From CAVUXJ01 sp963814975 (GTDB lineage: Bacteria; Acidobacteriota; Vicinamibacteria; Vicinamibacterales; CAVVIG01), in assembly GCA_963814975.1 (NCBI GenBank), contig CAWFFB010000001.1, forward strand, positions 1-64,000: a DNA stretch of 64,000 nt. The letters run 5' to 3'. Shown one piece after another: positions 56,028-64,000 of the stretch. Below the pieces are notes generated by a model, which worked only from the letters and a program-made list of their open reading frames with translations, did no database searches and was not told the origin of the DNA. The translations under genes were made by a program, and so were the position numbers. Within the stretch, counting starts at the first letter, position 1. Every line of letters begins with the position of its first letter.

Positions 56028-57005
56028 ATGCCCTATCGAAGCGAACTCGAGGCCCGTCTGGCGAAGAGGACGACCAGGGCGATCGTCGAATACCAGATGA
56101 TCGAGGACGGCGATCGGATCATGGTCGGGCTGTCGGGCGGCAAGGACAGCTGGGCGCTGCTGCAGGTGCTGGACGTCCTGCGTCAGCGCGCGCCGATCCG
56201 GTTCTCGCTCGTTGCCGTCAACGTGGATTCCGGATACAAGGAATACAAGCACGGTCTGATCGCGAAGACCTGCGAGGCGCGCGGCTGGGAGTACCGCATC
56301 GAGCACACCGACATCGGCGAGCTCATCGACGATATTCTCGACGCCGATCAGACGCCGTGCTCGCTGTGCGCACGACTGCGCCGCGGTGTGCTGTACCGCG
56401 TCGCGCGCGAAATCGGCGCCACCAAGATCGCGCTCGGCCATCATGCCGACGACTTCATCGAGACGCTGCTGCTGAATCTGTTTTTCGCCGGCGCGCTGAA
56501 GGCGATGCCGGCCAAGCTGGTGTCCGACGATGGCGCTCACGTGGTGATTCGGCCGCTGGTGTTCGTCGGTGAAGAGGAAGCGCGCGCCTATACGAAGGAG
56601 CAGGAACTGCCGATCATCGGCTGCTGCTGTCCGGCCTGCGGTGATTTGGGCCTTCAGCGCCAGCGCGCAAAGCGGCTGCTGATGGAGCTGGAGCGGGAGC
56701 ATCCCGGCGTCAAGCAGTCGATGATCAAGGCGCTCGCCAACGTGGCCCCGCGTCATCTGCTGGACACGCGGCTGAATCCGCCCGCGGATCTCGTCCGTCG
56801 CGCCGCCGAGCCTCGCCCGGCGCCAGTCGCTGTCGCACGACCCCGCACGATCAGGGTCGTGGTCGCTGACTCCGCGGTCCAGGGCGATGGTCAGAGCACC
56901 GCCAGCTCCAGCGTGGGGCGTGAGACTCCGGATCAGGATGGTCCGTCTGCGATCGTCTCGCCTTCCGCGGTGATCGCCGGCGGCGCGGTCTCGTCGCCGG
57001 AATGA
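56028..57005 (+). CDS. ttcA: TtcA-like tRNA 2-thiocytidine synthetase
   Basis: The protein has 325 aa. It has the PP-loop SGGKDSWALLQVLD at about 35-48, the paired cysteines CSLCARLRRG near 112-115, and GHHADDFIETLLLNLFF. A third Cys group, CCCPACGD, lies near 200-207. This is the layout of TtcA, the Fe-S enzyme that thiolates cytidine 32 in tRNA. The last 70 residues are low complexity and extend beyond the usual length. The start is ATG 56028. It overlaps dtd by four bases. Confidence 0.86.
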   Translation: MPYRSELEARLAKRTTRAIVEYQMIEDGDRIMVGLSGGKDSWALLQVLDVLRQRAPIRFSLVAVNVDSGYKEYKHGLIAKTCEARGWEYRIEHTDIGELIDDILDADQTPCSLCARLRRGVLYRVAREIGATKIALGHHADDFIETLLLNLFFAGALKAMPAKLVSDDGAHVVIRPLVFVGEEEARAYTKEQELPIIGCCCPACGDLGLQRQRAKRLLMELEREHPGVKQSMIKALANVAPRHLLDTRLNPPADLVRRAAEPRPAPVAVARPRTIRVVVADSAVQGDGQSTASSSVGRETPDQDGPSAIVSPSAVIAGGAVSSPE

Positions 57006-57460
57006 GGGCGGTCATCCAGCGCGTCTCCTCGGCAGCCGTAAGCGTCGACGACCACGAGACTGCGAGAATCGATCGTGGCCTGCTGGTGTTCGTCGGCGTG
57101 GAGCGCGACGACGGGCCGGCGGACGTTCAGTATGTAGCGGGAAAGATTCGCGACCTGCGGATCTTCGAGGATCCGGCGGCGTCGGAGCGGCGGGTAAACG
57201 TGTCGGTTCAGGAAGTCGGCGGGGCCGTGCTCGTGGTGTCGCAGTTCACGTTGGCGGCGGATTGCCGTAAGGGGCGGAGGCCGTCGTTCGACGCGGCTGC
57301 CGCGCCCGAGATCGCCCGGCCGTTGTACGAGGATGTCGTTCGGGATCTGAGGGCGGCCGGCCTCGTGGTGGCGACTGGCGAGTTTCAAGCCATGATGCGC
57401 GTGTCGCTCGTCAACGATGGCCCCTTCACGTTGTTGGTGGATAGCAGAAGGCGGTTCTGA
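57002..57460 (+). CDS. dtd: D-aminoacyl-tRNA deacylase
   Basis: The protein has 152 aa, the normal DTD length. It starts MRAVIQRVSSAAVSV, then has GLLVFVGVERDD, and the two signature motifs VSQFTLAADCRKG and LVNDGPFTLLVDS (NxGP-type). It removes D-amino acids from mischarged tRNA. Its ATG overlaps the ttcA stop, so the two tRNA-related genes are co-translated. Confidence 0.93.
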   Translation: MRAVIQRVSSAAVSVDDHETARIDRGLLVFVGVERDDGPADVQYVAGKIRDLRIFEDPAASERRVNVSVQEVGGAVLVVSQFTLAADCRKGRRPSFDAAAAPEIARPLYEDVVRDLRAAGLVVATGEFQAMMRVSLVNDGPFTLLVDSRRRF

Positions 57461-57487
57461 GCAGGCGGTGTCCTGCTACGAGGAGTT

Positions 57488-58335
57488 GATGAAACGACGT
57501 CGTCGTTCCGCTTGTCTTGGTCGCTGTCATGCTCGGCGCGCCCGGCGATGGCTCAACAACGCCCGCTCGTGACCGAAGATCCAGAACCCATCGGCGCGGG
57601 CAGAGTGCTGCTCGAAGCCGGCATCGACTTCGCCTCCGACCAGCAGTATCCGGCGTCGGGCCTGGAAGGCAATCTCTGGCGGGTGCCCACGCTGGCATCA
57701 GCGTTGGCATCAGCTCGATCGCCGAACTTCAGATCGACGGTGGGCCGTTCAATCACCTCTCGATCCAGCATCGCAATCCGGCGCCCTTGTCGCACCTGCT
57801 CACGGTGACGGGCAACAGTACGTCCGACGTCGAGGACATCGTCATCGGCACGAAGATTCGGCTGGTGGCGGAGGCGCCAAGCACCCGGCGTTCGCGTTCC
57901 GGTTCGCGACCAAGCTCCCGAACGCCGCGAACGAGAGCGGGCTGGGCCTCGACACCACGGACTTCTATGCATCGCTGCTGGCCGCCAAAACCGTACAGTC
58001 GATTCGGGTCGTGGGCAACTTCGGCCTCGGCATCCTTGGAGATCCCACGGTGGGCTATCGCCAGAACGAGGTCCTGACCTACGGAGTTTCTTTCGCGCGC
58101 GCGTTGACCAGATCGTGCCGAGGTGGTCGGGGAGTTGAACGGCCGCATCTCGACACGAAGTGGCGTGGTGCCTCCGGGAACAGAAACCCGCGGGGTCCTG
58201 AACTTCGGCGGCCGCTACACTCGCGCCTCGATTCGCCTGGACGGCGGACTGTTCGTCGGCCTCACGGCACTCGATCCGACGATCGGCTTCACGGCGGGGC
58301 TGACGTACGTTTTCAATGCGTTCCAGGTTCCCTAG
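57488..58335 (+). CDS. Outer-membrane transporter-like protein (Phenol_MetA_deg-like), frameshifted
   Basis: Frames join into about 280 aa. A signal-like start (VPLVLVAVMLGAP, then AMAQQ) precedes RPLVTEDPEPIGAGRVLLEA, a mature N-terminus seen in this barrel family as I recall it. Next come SVGISSIAELQIDGG, FRFATKLPNAANESGLGLDT, GNFGLGILGDP and a final LTYVFNAFQVP. Breaks lie near 57,690, 57,880 and 58,115. It is predicted to be a barrel at the outer membrane; its cargo is unknown. The start is uncertain because of a shift near 57,545. Confidence 0.6.
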
Positions 58336-58414
58336 ATTCGGAAGATCCTCAGCTCTCAGCATTCAGCTTCTTGACGGCTGACTGCTGAGAGTTAGGACTG
58401 TCGTCTGCGTGTTG
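58336..58414. terminator. Hairpin between convergent genes
   Basis: CTCTCAGCATTCAG (58,353-58,366) and CTGACTGCTGAGAG (58,378-58,391) pair at 13 of 14 positions with an 11-base loop. It lies between convergent genes and could end transcription from both sides. There is no strong T-run, so intrinsic termination is not certain. The words resemble the CAGCTGTCAG family. Confidence 0.55.
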
Positions 58415-60037
58415 TCACGGGATTCGATAGAAGGCTTGGAGCGCCTCCAGTTCCTCCCGGCGCTGGTCATTCGACCAGCCGAGTTCGGCGCCCACGATCT
58501 GGGCGGCACGATGGGCGGCGGCGTCGCCTGGATAGCCGAGCGCTCCCAGCGGCGTGCGGCGAACGACCGCATCGCTGAGGGTAAGCGCCATCTCGTGCCG
58601 GACAGCCCACACGAGCTCGGCGCCGATCACCGGCGAATCTTCCACCACCTTCGCCCGCAACTCGGCGCTGCCCGTCGTGAGTTCGAGCACCTGCCGATAT
58701 CGCGAACCGTGGGCCGCGACGAGGTGGGATATCGTGCTGCTGGCGAGATCGCCGTGCTCGCGGCGAGCCGCCTCCGTCTCCGCCGCGATGTCACGAGATC
58801 ACCGCCGGGCAGCGGCGTCGCGCCGGTGCGGCAGGGCGCTGTAGATCGCCGGAGTTTCGCGACGACCGTGTCTGTCACCCGCTCCGCCACAGCCCTCGCG
58901 GTCGTGTATTTCACCCCGGCCACGCTCACGATCCCGTCGAGGCCTTGACTCGCGTGGTCTCGAACCTGTTCGTGACCCTGCAGCGCGATGCGGCCGTTGG
59001 CCACGATTGCAGGGACCGCGCCGCAGTGCACAAGCGTCACATCGCTCTCCGCGAGGGCGAGCGTCGGAAACGCCTCGTTGATCTCGGCGATGAAGCCGGC
59101 AATCTCGGCCGCCGTAGGGACCGCCTCTCCGCCGCCGCAGGTACGCGCCGATTCCCAGGTGCCAAAAATCGCCCTGCCGCGCCAGGGCACGAGAAAGAGA
59201 TGACGCCCCGATGCCGAGCGGCCTCCGAGCGCCGCCGCTCCAGCGTCGCGTCGTGTGACGAGGTTCATCGCCTTCAGCAGCGGGATCCCGGTGGAGGCTT
59301 GAGAGCCGCTCAAAAGGCGATCGACCGCTCCTCCCGTCGCGTTGACGGTGACCCGCGCGCCAATCTCGATCTGGCGTCCGTCCAGGCGGTTCGCCGCGCG
59401 AACGCCGACGACGCGCCGGCCGTCGCGGAGCAGCTCGATCGCCTCGACGTAGTTCGCCAGCACCGCTTCGTGCTCGGCGGCGGCGACAGCCCATGTGAAC
59501 GTGAGCCGATCGGATTCTGGCGTCACGTAGTCGTGCCAGATGGCCGCGCTCGTCAGGCCGTCGCCGTTGCAGTCGCGGAAAACGGTCGAGGGCCGCAGTA
59601 CGGGAGACGACACGGCCGGCGGGGATCCGGAGATGAGGCGGCACCCCCCGGTTCCGGTCGCATGCCAGGACCCGGTCGAGCATGAAACCGGCGCGCAGGG
59701 CGAGCGGTCCTCGCGTCAGCGATCGGAACAGAGGGAGCACGAAAGGCAGGGCATGAACGGCATGCGGTGCAATGCGTGCGAGCGTCCGGCGCTCCCGGAT
59801 GGATTCGCGGGCCCGGCGGACGTCGAGTGTCTGGAGATAGCGCAGGCCGCCGTGGATCGTCCGGAGATGGTTGAAGGAACTGCCGCTGCCGAAGTCGGCA
59901 CGATCGATGAGCGCGACGCTGAGGCCGCGCTGCGCCGCGTCGTACGCGATCGTCAGGCCGTAGATGCCGCCGCCCACGACGAGCACGTCGAAGGTGGAGG
60001 CCGTGAGTCGATCGCTGTCGCGGACCATGACGGGCAA
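58415..60037 (-). CDS. glpD: Glycerol-3-phosphate dehydrogenase (FAD), frameshifted
   Basis: The N-terminus has FDVLVVGGGIYGLTIAYDAA, the FAD-binding motif, and the conserved FGSGSSFNHLRTIHGGLRYL. The second frame continues FRDCNGDGLTSAAIWHDYVT, VTVNATGGAVDRLL and SVAGVKYTTARAVAERVTDT. A third frame gives the C-terminal helical domain (VEDSPVIGAELVWAVRHEMA). Breaks lie near 59,600 and 58,775. Joined, it is about 540 aa. It oxidises glycerol 3-phosphate at the membrane. I see no glpK or glpF nearby. Confidence 0.87.
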
Positions 60038-60159
60038 TTGGGCTGCGGGTTATGGGCTGTGTGCTTCGGACCGAAGGTCCCGCCCAGAGCCCAAAGCCTG
60101 AAGCCCGGAGCCCAGGAGCGTCAACCGCAAACCGCCATAATGCAAACCGCCATAATATA
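60038..60159. repeat. Spacer with AGCCC words and a 15-bp exact tandem repeat
   Basis: GCAAACCGCCATAAT occurs twice back to back at 60,127-60,156, directly before the methyltransferase start. The earlier part repeats AGCCC-type words (CCCAGAGCCCAAAGCC, GAAGCCCGGAGCCCAG). The tandem may hold promoter or operator sequence, since the second copy ends in the AT-rich CATAATATAG. Confidence 0.55.
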
Positions 60160-60927
60160 GTGTCCGGCGTGGCCACGACTGACGCAGTCCGCAAGTACTG
60201 GGAACAGCATATTCACGACCTCGAGATCACGCGGCATCCTGTCGGCTCGCGCGGATTCTTCGACGACCTCGATCAGTACCATTTCGAGAAGCTCCACCAC
60301 CTGCTCCGGCTCGTGGACTTCGAAGGCTACCGCGGCCGCAGGGTCCTCGAGGTCGGTTGTGGCGCGGGCGTGGACCTCGCCCGGTTCGCCAGGGGAGGCG
60401 CGCGCGTGACGGGCGTCGACCTGACTTCTTCCGCGATCGGCCTCGCGAAGGCGAATTTCGAGCAGCAGGCGCTCCGGGGCGGGCTTTTCGTGGCCGACGG
60501 CGAGCATTTGCCGTTCCCGGACGGCTCCTTCGATTTGGTCTACGCGCATGGGGTCGTTCAATACACGGTCGATCCCGCACAGTTGGTTCGCGAGTGTCGC
60601 CGGGTGCTGAAACCCGGCGGCGACGCGATCTTCCAGGTGTACAACCGCGTCTCCTGGCTCAATGCGCTGTCGAAGCTCATGAACGTCGGCCTGGAGCACG
60701 ATGATGCGCCCGTGCTGCTCAAGTTCAGTCTCGGCGAGTTCAGGGGGCTCTTGTCCGGATTCGCCGCCGTCCGCATCGTGCCGGAGCGATTCCCGGTGAA
60801 GTCGCGGCTGCATCGGGGGTGGAAGGGGGGCGTTTACAACCTCGCGTTCGTCGGCGCCTTCAATGTGCTGCCCCGGGCGTTCGTGCGCCGTTTCGGCTGG
60901 CACCTCCTCGCGTTCTGCCGCAAGTAA
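60160..60927 (+). CDS. SAM-dependent methyltransferase
   Basis: The protein is 255 aa from GTG 60160 (VSGVATTDAVRKYWEQHI). It has RRVLEVGCGAGVDLARFARG (motif I), VTGVDLTSSAIGLAKANFEQ, PFPDGSFDLVYAHGVVQYTV and CRRVLKPGGDAIFQVYNRVS. This is a class I methyltransferase of the UbiE/type-11 group. The substrate is unknown. It is divergent from glpD and followed on the same strand by dapF. GTG 60169 is a second start choice. Confidence 0.85.
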   Translation: MSGVATTDAVRKYWEQHIHDLEITRHPVGSRGFFDDLDQYHFEKLHHLLRLVDFEGYRGRRVLEVGCGAGVDLARFARGGARVTGVDLTSSAIGLAKANFEQQALRGGLFVADGEHLPFPDGSFDLVYAHGVVQYTVDPAQLVRECRRVLKPGGDAIFQVYNRVSWLNALSKLMNVGLEHDDAPVLLKFSLGEFRGLLSGFAAVRIVPERFPVKSRLHRGWKGGVYNLAFVGAFNVLPRAFVRRFGWHLLAFCRK

Positions 60928-60973
60928 CCAAAGGATCTGCGACGACCCAATCCACGCAATCACCAACTCACCA

Positions 60974-61779
60974 ATGATTCGATTCGCCAAGGCCCACGCG
61001 TACGGCAACGACTTCCTGTACGTCCGCAAGGCGGAGGTCGAGGACGCGGCCCTCGACGCCCTCGCCAGGGAGATGTGTGATCGCCATTCAGGTGTTGGCG
61101 CGGACGGGCTGATCGTCTACGAGGCCATGGACGACACCGTGTCGATGCGCCTCTTCAATGCCGATGGCAGTCGGGCGGAAGTGTCCGGGAACGGCGTCCG
61201 CGCGCTCGCGGCCCTCGCGCTCCGCCACGACGACCGCCCGCACGCCGAGTTGACGATTCTGACGGAGGCCGGGCCGAAGCGACTCGCGCGCATCGGCCGG
61301 GACCAGAGCCGACAGACCTTCCGTGCGGCGATGGAGTACCCTCGGCCGTCAGGCAAGCATCGATTTCGGTCGCCGGGGAGTCGGTCACCGCCGTCGTTCT
61401 GAACATCGGGAATCCCCAGTGCGTCCTGCTCGGCGCCTTGCCGGAGAAGGCGCGGTTCGACCGGCTGGGCGCCGCCCTGGAACGGCATCCGCTGTTCGAC
61501 GACGGCACCAACGTGGAGTTCGCGCACGTGGAAACGCCCGCGCGCGTGCGAATCCTCATTTGGGAACGCGGCGTCGGGCCAACCGCGTCGTCGGGGACGG
61601 GCGCGTGCGCGGCGCTGATTGCCGCCCGGGTGTTCGGCGGCGCCGACGCCGAGGCCGACGTCATCTCGCCCGGAGGCACGCAGCGCGTCGAATGGCATGC
61701 CGACGGAGTCTACTTGACCGGATGGGCGGAAGTGGTCTGCGAAGGCGAGTGGTTCAGGCAGATTCCTCGTACGTCCTGA
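60974..61779 (+). CDS. dapF: Diaminopimelate epimerase, one frameshift
   Basis: About 268 aa after joining. The N-terminus MIRFAKAHAYGNDFLYV is typical of DapF. The first active-site block reads AEVSGNGVRALAA, with Ser where most homologues have Cys. The second block, PTASSGTGACAALIAARVF, keeps its Cys. A break near 61,342 splits the gene between MEYP and SAVRQASISV. DapF interconverts LL- and meso-diaminopimelate for lysine and peptidoglycan. The Ser substitution leaves catalysis open to question. Confidence 0.85.
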
Positions 61780-61810
61780 CGATTTCCCTCATCGAATTCT
61801 GCGCAGCCGC

Positions 61811-62404
61811 TCAACGCCGCGGCCGGGCGGACGGTGGAACGGCGGCAATGAGCTGGCGTTCGGCGTCGGCCAACTGCGGCAATGCCGCTGAAGTGGTCGA
61901 AACCACGCCGGCATAATCGCCGCGCTCCATCGCTGTGCGCGCTTCTTGCAGCCGCCGATCGACGTCGGCGAGGGTCGTCCTCGGCCCCGCGAGCGTGCGC
62001 GCCGGGACGCGGGCGGCCTCGGCGGTTTTCAGCCGGGCCTGCAGGGCGGCGAGCGCGGCCACGAGAGCTGAGGTGGCCCGGTCGGCTTCGACGCGGGCGA
62101 TCGCTTTGCTGTCGGCGGCCAGTCTGGCCGCATTCTGCGCCTGCTCCCGGCTATCGAGCGCGTAATTCAGGGCCAGACGATAGTCGCGCAGCACGACGGC
62201 CTCGCCGGCGCGCTTGAGCAGGTCTTGGGCGGCGGCAAACTCATCGCGGGCGTACTGTTCGGCGCCGGCCGCCCGTGCTGCCTCGATGGCGCCTTCCGCT
62301 TGCTGCATTTCTCGATCGGGCGGCGAGCCGCACGAAACGAAAGCGAGCGCGGCGACCGCAAGGACAGGCCACGTCAGTCGAGTGCGATGCGACAAGGACG
62401 ACAT
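61811..62404 (-). CDS. DUF4398-like lipoprotein
   Basis: The protein has 197 aa. Its lipoprotein signal ends in lipobox FVSC. The mature protein is almost all alpha-helix, rich in Ala, Arg and Glu (EGAIEAARAAGAEQYARDEF, AAQDLLKRAGEAVVLRDYRL), a pattern of the DUF4398 or TPR-like helical hairpin type. It probably sits under the outer membrane and binds other proteins. The function is unknown. It converges on dapF. Confidence 0.7.
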   Translation of the reverse strand: MSSLSHRTRLTWPVLAVAALAFVSCGSPPDREMQQAEGAIEAARAAGAEQYARDEFAAAQDLLKRAGEAVVLRDYRLALNYALDSREQAQNAARLAADSKAIARVEADRATSALVAALAALQARLKTAEAARVPARTLAGPRTTLADVDRRLQEARTAMERGDYAGVVSTTSAALPQLADAERQLIAAVPPSARPRR

Positions 62405-62482
62405 CGTTGCCAGTATACGTCGTAGTGGAGGGGGTAGTCGCAGGGGTAGTTGACGGGTTTAGCAGTTGCAGGGCGGTCCGCG

Positions 62483-62857
62483 ATGCAGCGATTCACTGAG
62501 CTTCGAGTCTGGCAAAGAAGCCATGCTCTCGCGCTCGATGTGTATCGGCTGACAACCACATTTCCTGCGGCCGAGCGATGGTGCATCGTCTCGCAGGTCG
62601 GAAGAGTAGTGGTTTCGATCGCTTCGAACATGGCTGAAGGCGCAAAACGCCAATCGCGCCGCGAGCCCGTGAGATTCCTGAGCGTTGCAGAAGGTCCGCT
62701 CGCAGAGACTGAGTCATTGGTTCGACTCTCTCGCGACCTCGGATGTGCTGACGATGCAGTGGTTAGCGCATTGGTCAAAGAGGCTGAGGACATCTCTCGT
62801 ACCCTGCATGGCTTCCGTCAAGTCGTTGAACGGCGAGTCGGGGATCGGGAATTGTGA
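62483..62857 (+). CDS. Four-helix-bundle protein (S23/IVP-like)
   Basis: The protein is 124 aa from ATG 62483. It starts MQRFTELRVWQRSHALALDV and has IVSQVGRVVVSIASNMAEGA and RFLSVAEGPLAETESLVRLS. This matches the four-helix-bundle family once named for intervening sequences in 23S rRNA, which is common in environmental bacteria. Its function is unclear. It stands alone here, with no rRNA nearby. Codon use is slightly less GC-rich than that of its neighbours. Confidence 0.85.
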   Translation: MQRFTELRVWQRSHALALDVYRLTTTFPAAERWCIVSQVGRVVVSIASNMAEGAKRQSRREPVRFLSVAEGPLAETESLVRLSRDLGCADDAVVSALVKEAEDISRTLHGFRQVVERRVGDREL

Positions 62858-62925
62858 GCTGTGGTTTGCTGTCAACTGCCAACTGTGACCTGTCACCCGT
62901 CAGCTGTTCGATCCCTGGCAGCACG
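62858..62925. repeat. CTGTCAACTGCCAACTGT repeat spacer
   Basis: Between the four-helix gene and radC lie CTGTCAACTGCCAACTGTGA, CCTGTCACCCGTCAGCTG and similar copies (62,873-62,909). This is another member of the CTGTCAACTG family seen at 27,888, 55,979 and elsewhere, and it stops 17 bases short of the radC start. Confidence 0.6.
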
Positions 62926-63594
62926 ATGAGAGAGCTCGCCCTCGCCGACCGCCCTCGAGAGAAACTGTTGCGTCATGGCGCCGGGGCGCTGGGGGACAAC
63001 GAGCTCGTCGCGCTCGTGCTCGGCAGCGGTCGGCCGAAGGTCGGCGCACTGGGGGTCGCAAACGAGCTGCTGCGGACGCAAGGGGGTGTCCACGGACTGG
63101 TGCGATCGACTCCCGATGATCTGGCGCGGGTGGCCGGTATCGGCACCGCCAAAGCCGCGCAGCTGATCGCGGCGGTCGAGCTGGGTCGGCGGACGCTGGG
63201 TCACGCGCCGGGCGTACGGGTGCAGCTGCGCACTCCGCGTGAAGCGGCAGCATACTTACTGCCCGCGTTCGGATCGCGGCCGGTCGAACAATTCGGCGTC
63301 GTCCTGCTCGACACCAAGCACCGCGTTCTCAGAACGACGGTCGTAGCCATCGGTACGTTGAACACGACCGTGGTCCAGCCGCGCGACGTCTTTCGCGAAG
63401 CCGTGCTTGGCGCGGCGGCCTCGGTCGTGGTGTTCCATACTCATCCGTCCGGCGATCCCAGCCCGAGTCCCGATGACGTGGAACTGACCGCCCGGCTGGC
63501 CGCGGCGGGGGCTCTGATGGGGATCGACATGATCGATCACATCGTGCTGGGAGATACGCGGTACTGCAGCTTCAAGGAAATGGGACGCCTCTGA
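62926..63594 (+). CDS. radC: RadC-family protein (JAB/MPN)
   Basis: The protein is 222 aa from ATG 62926. The N-terminal part carries DRPREKLLRHGAGALGDNEL and a helix-hairpin-helix (LARVAGIGTAKAAQLIAAVE). The C-terminal JAMM motif is VVFHTHPSGDPSPSPDDVEL with its metal-binding His-x-His and Asp. RadC proteins were named for DNA repair, but that role is doubtful; they are probably metalloproteases. Upstream readings add only repeat-derived residues, so I chose ATG 62926. Confidence 0.92.
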   Translation: MRELALADRPREKLLRHGAGALGDNELVALVLGSGRPKVGALGVANELLRTQGGVHGLVRSTPDDLARVAGIGTAKAAQLIAAVELGRRTLGHAPGVRVQLRTPREAAAYLLPAFGSRPVEQFGVVLLDTKHRVLRTTVVAIGTLNTTVVQPRDVFREAVLGAAASVVVFHTHPSGDPSPSPDDVELTARLAAAGALMGIDMIDHIVLGDTRYCSFKEMGRL

Positions 63595-63681
63595 GGAAAG
63601 TGTCACAGGCAGGCCGGTCGTTCGCTCCCTGCAAAATGCACGATGTCTCGCCGGTCGAGTCGATCGGGAGCGGTAGGTGAG

Positions 63682-64000
63682 CTACGTGGCTGCCGCCGCA
63701 CAGCGGTGGATCGCTTCAACGAGATCGGCCGGCGCGCAGGGCTTTGTCAGATGTCGGTCGCATCCGGCGCGCATCGCGCTCACCCGCTCATGGGGAAGGT
63801 CCGCTCCGGTCAATGCGACAATCGGTGTTGCGGCTGTCCATGGAGCGGCCTTCAACTGGCGCGCGACCTCCCATCCGTCGATGTCGGGTAATCCGAGATC
63901 GAGCACGATGACGTCCGGCGCCCACGTGCTCGCGAGCGTCAACGCCTGGCGTCCGGTCGCGGCCGGAGTCACCTCGAAACCGGCGTTGGCGAGATAAGTG
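63682..64000 (-). CDS. Response-regulator receiver domain (N-terminus outside window)
   Basis: This minus-strand frame enters from the right edge. It reads YLANAGFEVTPAATGRQALT, then VIVLDLGLPDIDGWEVARQL with the phospho-acceptor Asp, PIVALTGAD, and the conserved Lys in HLTKPCAPADLVEAI. It ends after the receiver domain (about 106 residues visible), so it may be a stand-alone receiver or the tail of a hybrid kinase. The missing N-terminus lies beyond base 64,000. Confidence 0.88.
   Translation of the reverse strand, partial: TYLANAGFEVTPAATGRQALTLASTWAPDVIVLDLGLPDIDGWEVARQLKAAPWTAATPIVALTGADLPHERVSAMRAGCDRHLTKPCAPADLVEAIHRCAAAAT

Noticed and set aside
62483..62857. A 23S rRNA intervening sequence because of the four-helix-bundle protein
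   Set aside because: No rRNA sequence is present around the gene. This family is also common as a stand-alone gene.

Overview
The window is about 64 kb of high-GC bacterial chromosome. The gene content points to a soil-type Acidobacteriota, probably the Vicinamibacteria, though this is inference and no rRNA or other marker was available to check. Supporting signs are a ccmABC operon with a CcmD-family protein, a DUF6152-type secreted protein, many lipoproteins with simple Ig/Fn3-like folds, GMC dehydrogenases with a Tat lipoprotein partner, a four-helix-bundle protein, and many polytopic GT-C glycosyltransferases. I saw no rRNA, tRNA, CRISPR array, prophage or insertion sequence.

Layout. 0-3.7 kb: cytochrome c maturation operon (ccmA, ccmB, ccmC, CcmD-like, small membrane protein). 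3.8-8 kb: housekeeping block (metallophosphoesterase, aroK, aroA, RsbW-like kinase, inositol monophosphatase). 8.2-17.8 kb: beta-barrel protein, GT-C proteins, DedA-type protein, a GT2 enzyme, a flippase-like/methyltransferase fusion and an SGNH lipoprotein. 17.8-20.4 kb: secreted proteins and a sorbosone-dehydrogenase-like beta-propeller. 20.5-24.9 kb: GT-C, radical SAM and IPT lipoprotein genes. 24.9-28.6 kb: a compact three-gene unit (YvcK/CofD-like protein fused to a GT2-like domain that has lost its DxD motif, a nucleotidyltransferase, and an intact GT2). 28.8-33.3 kb: a beta-propeller lipoprotein and an MBOAT/AlgX-like O-acylation pair. 33.6-39.2 kb: GT-C, YbhN/UPF0104 flippase-like and barrel genes. 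39.2-45.4 kb: divergent lipoproteins and a tandem pair of GMC dehydrogenases. 45.4-56 kb: a glycan-assembly region (GT4 enzymes, methyltransferases, GT-C, flippase-like protein, sugar epimerase, hexapeptide acyltransferase). 56-64 kb: housekeeping again (ttcA, dtd, glpD, dapF, radC, a response regulator).

The common theme of 9-56 kb is building, flipping, decorating and exporting glycoconjugates. It includes six GT-C proteins, four GT-A/GT-B enzymes, three UPF0104-type membrane domains, four methyltransferase domains and two acylation routes. The exported GMC enzymes and lipoproteins would act in the periplasm.

Two properties colour the whole window. First, about twenty recognisable genes are broken by single-base frameshifts, mostly +1 insertions. 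These cluster in patches, with clean stretches between them, so uneven consensus quality is more likely than mass gene decay. Second, many intergenic gaps carry families of short degenerate tandem or inverted repeats that do not fit ordinary promoters or terminators.
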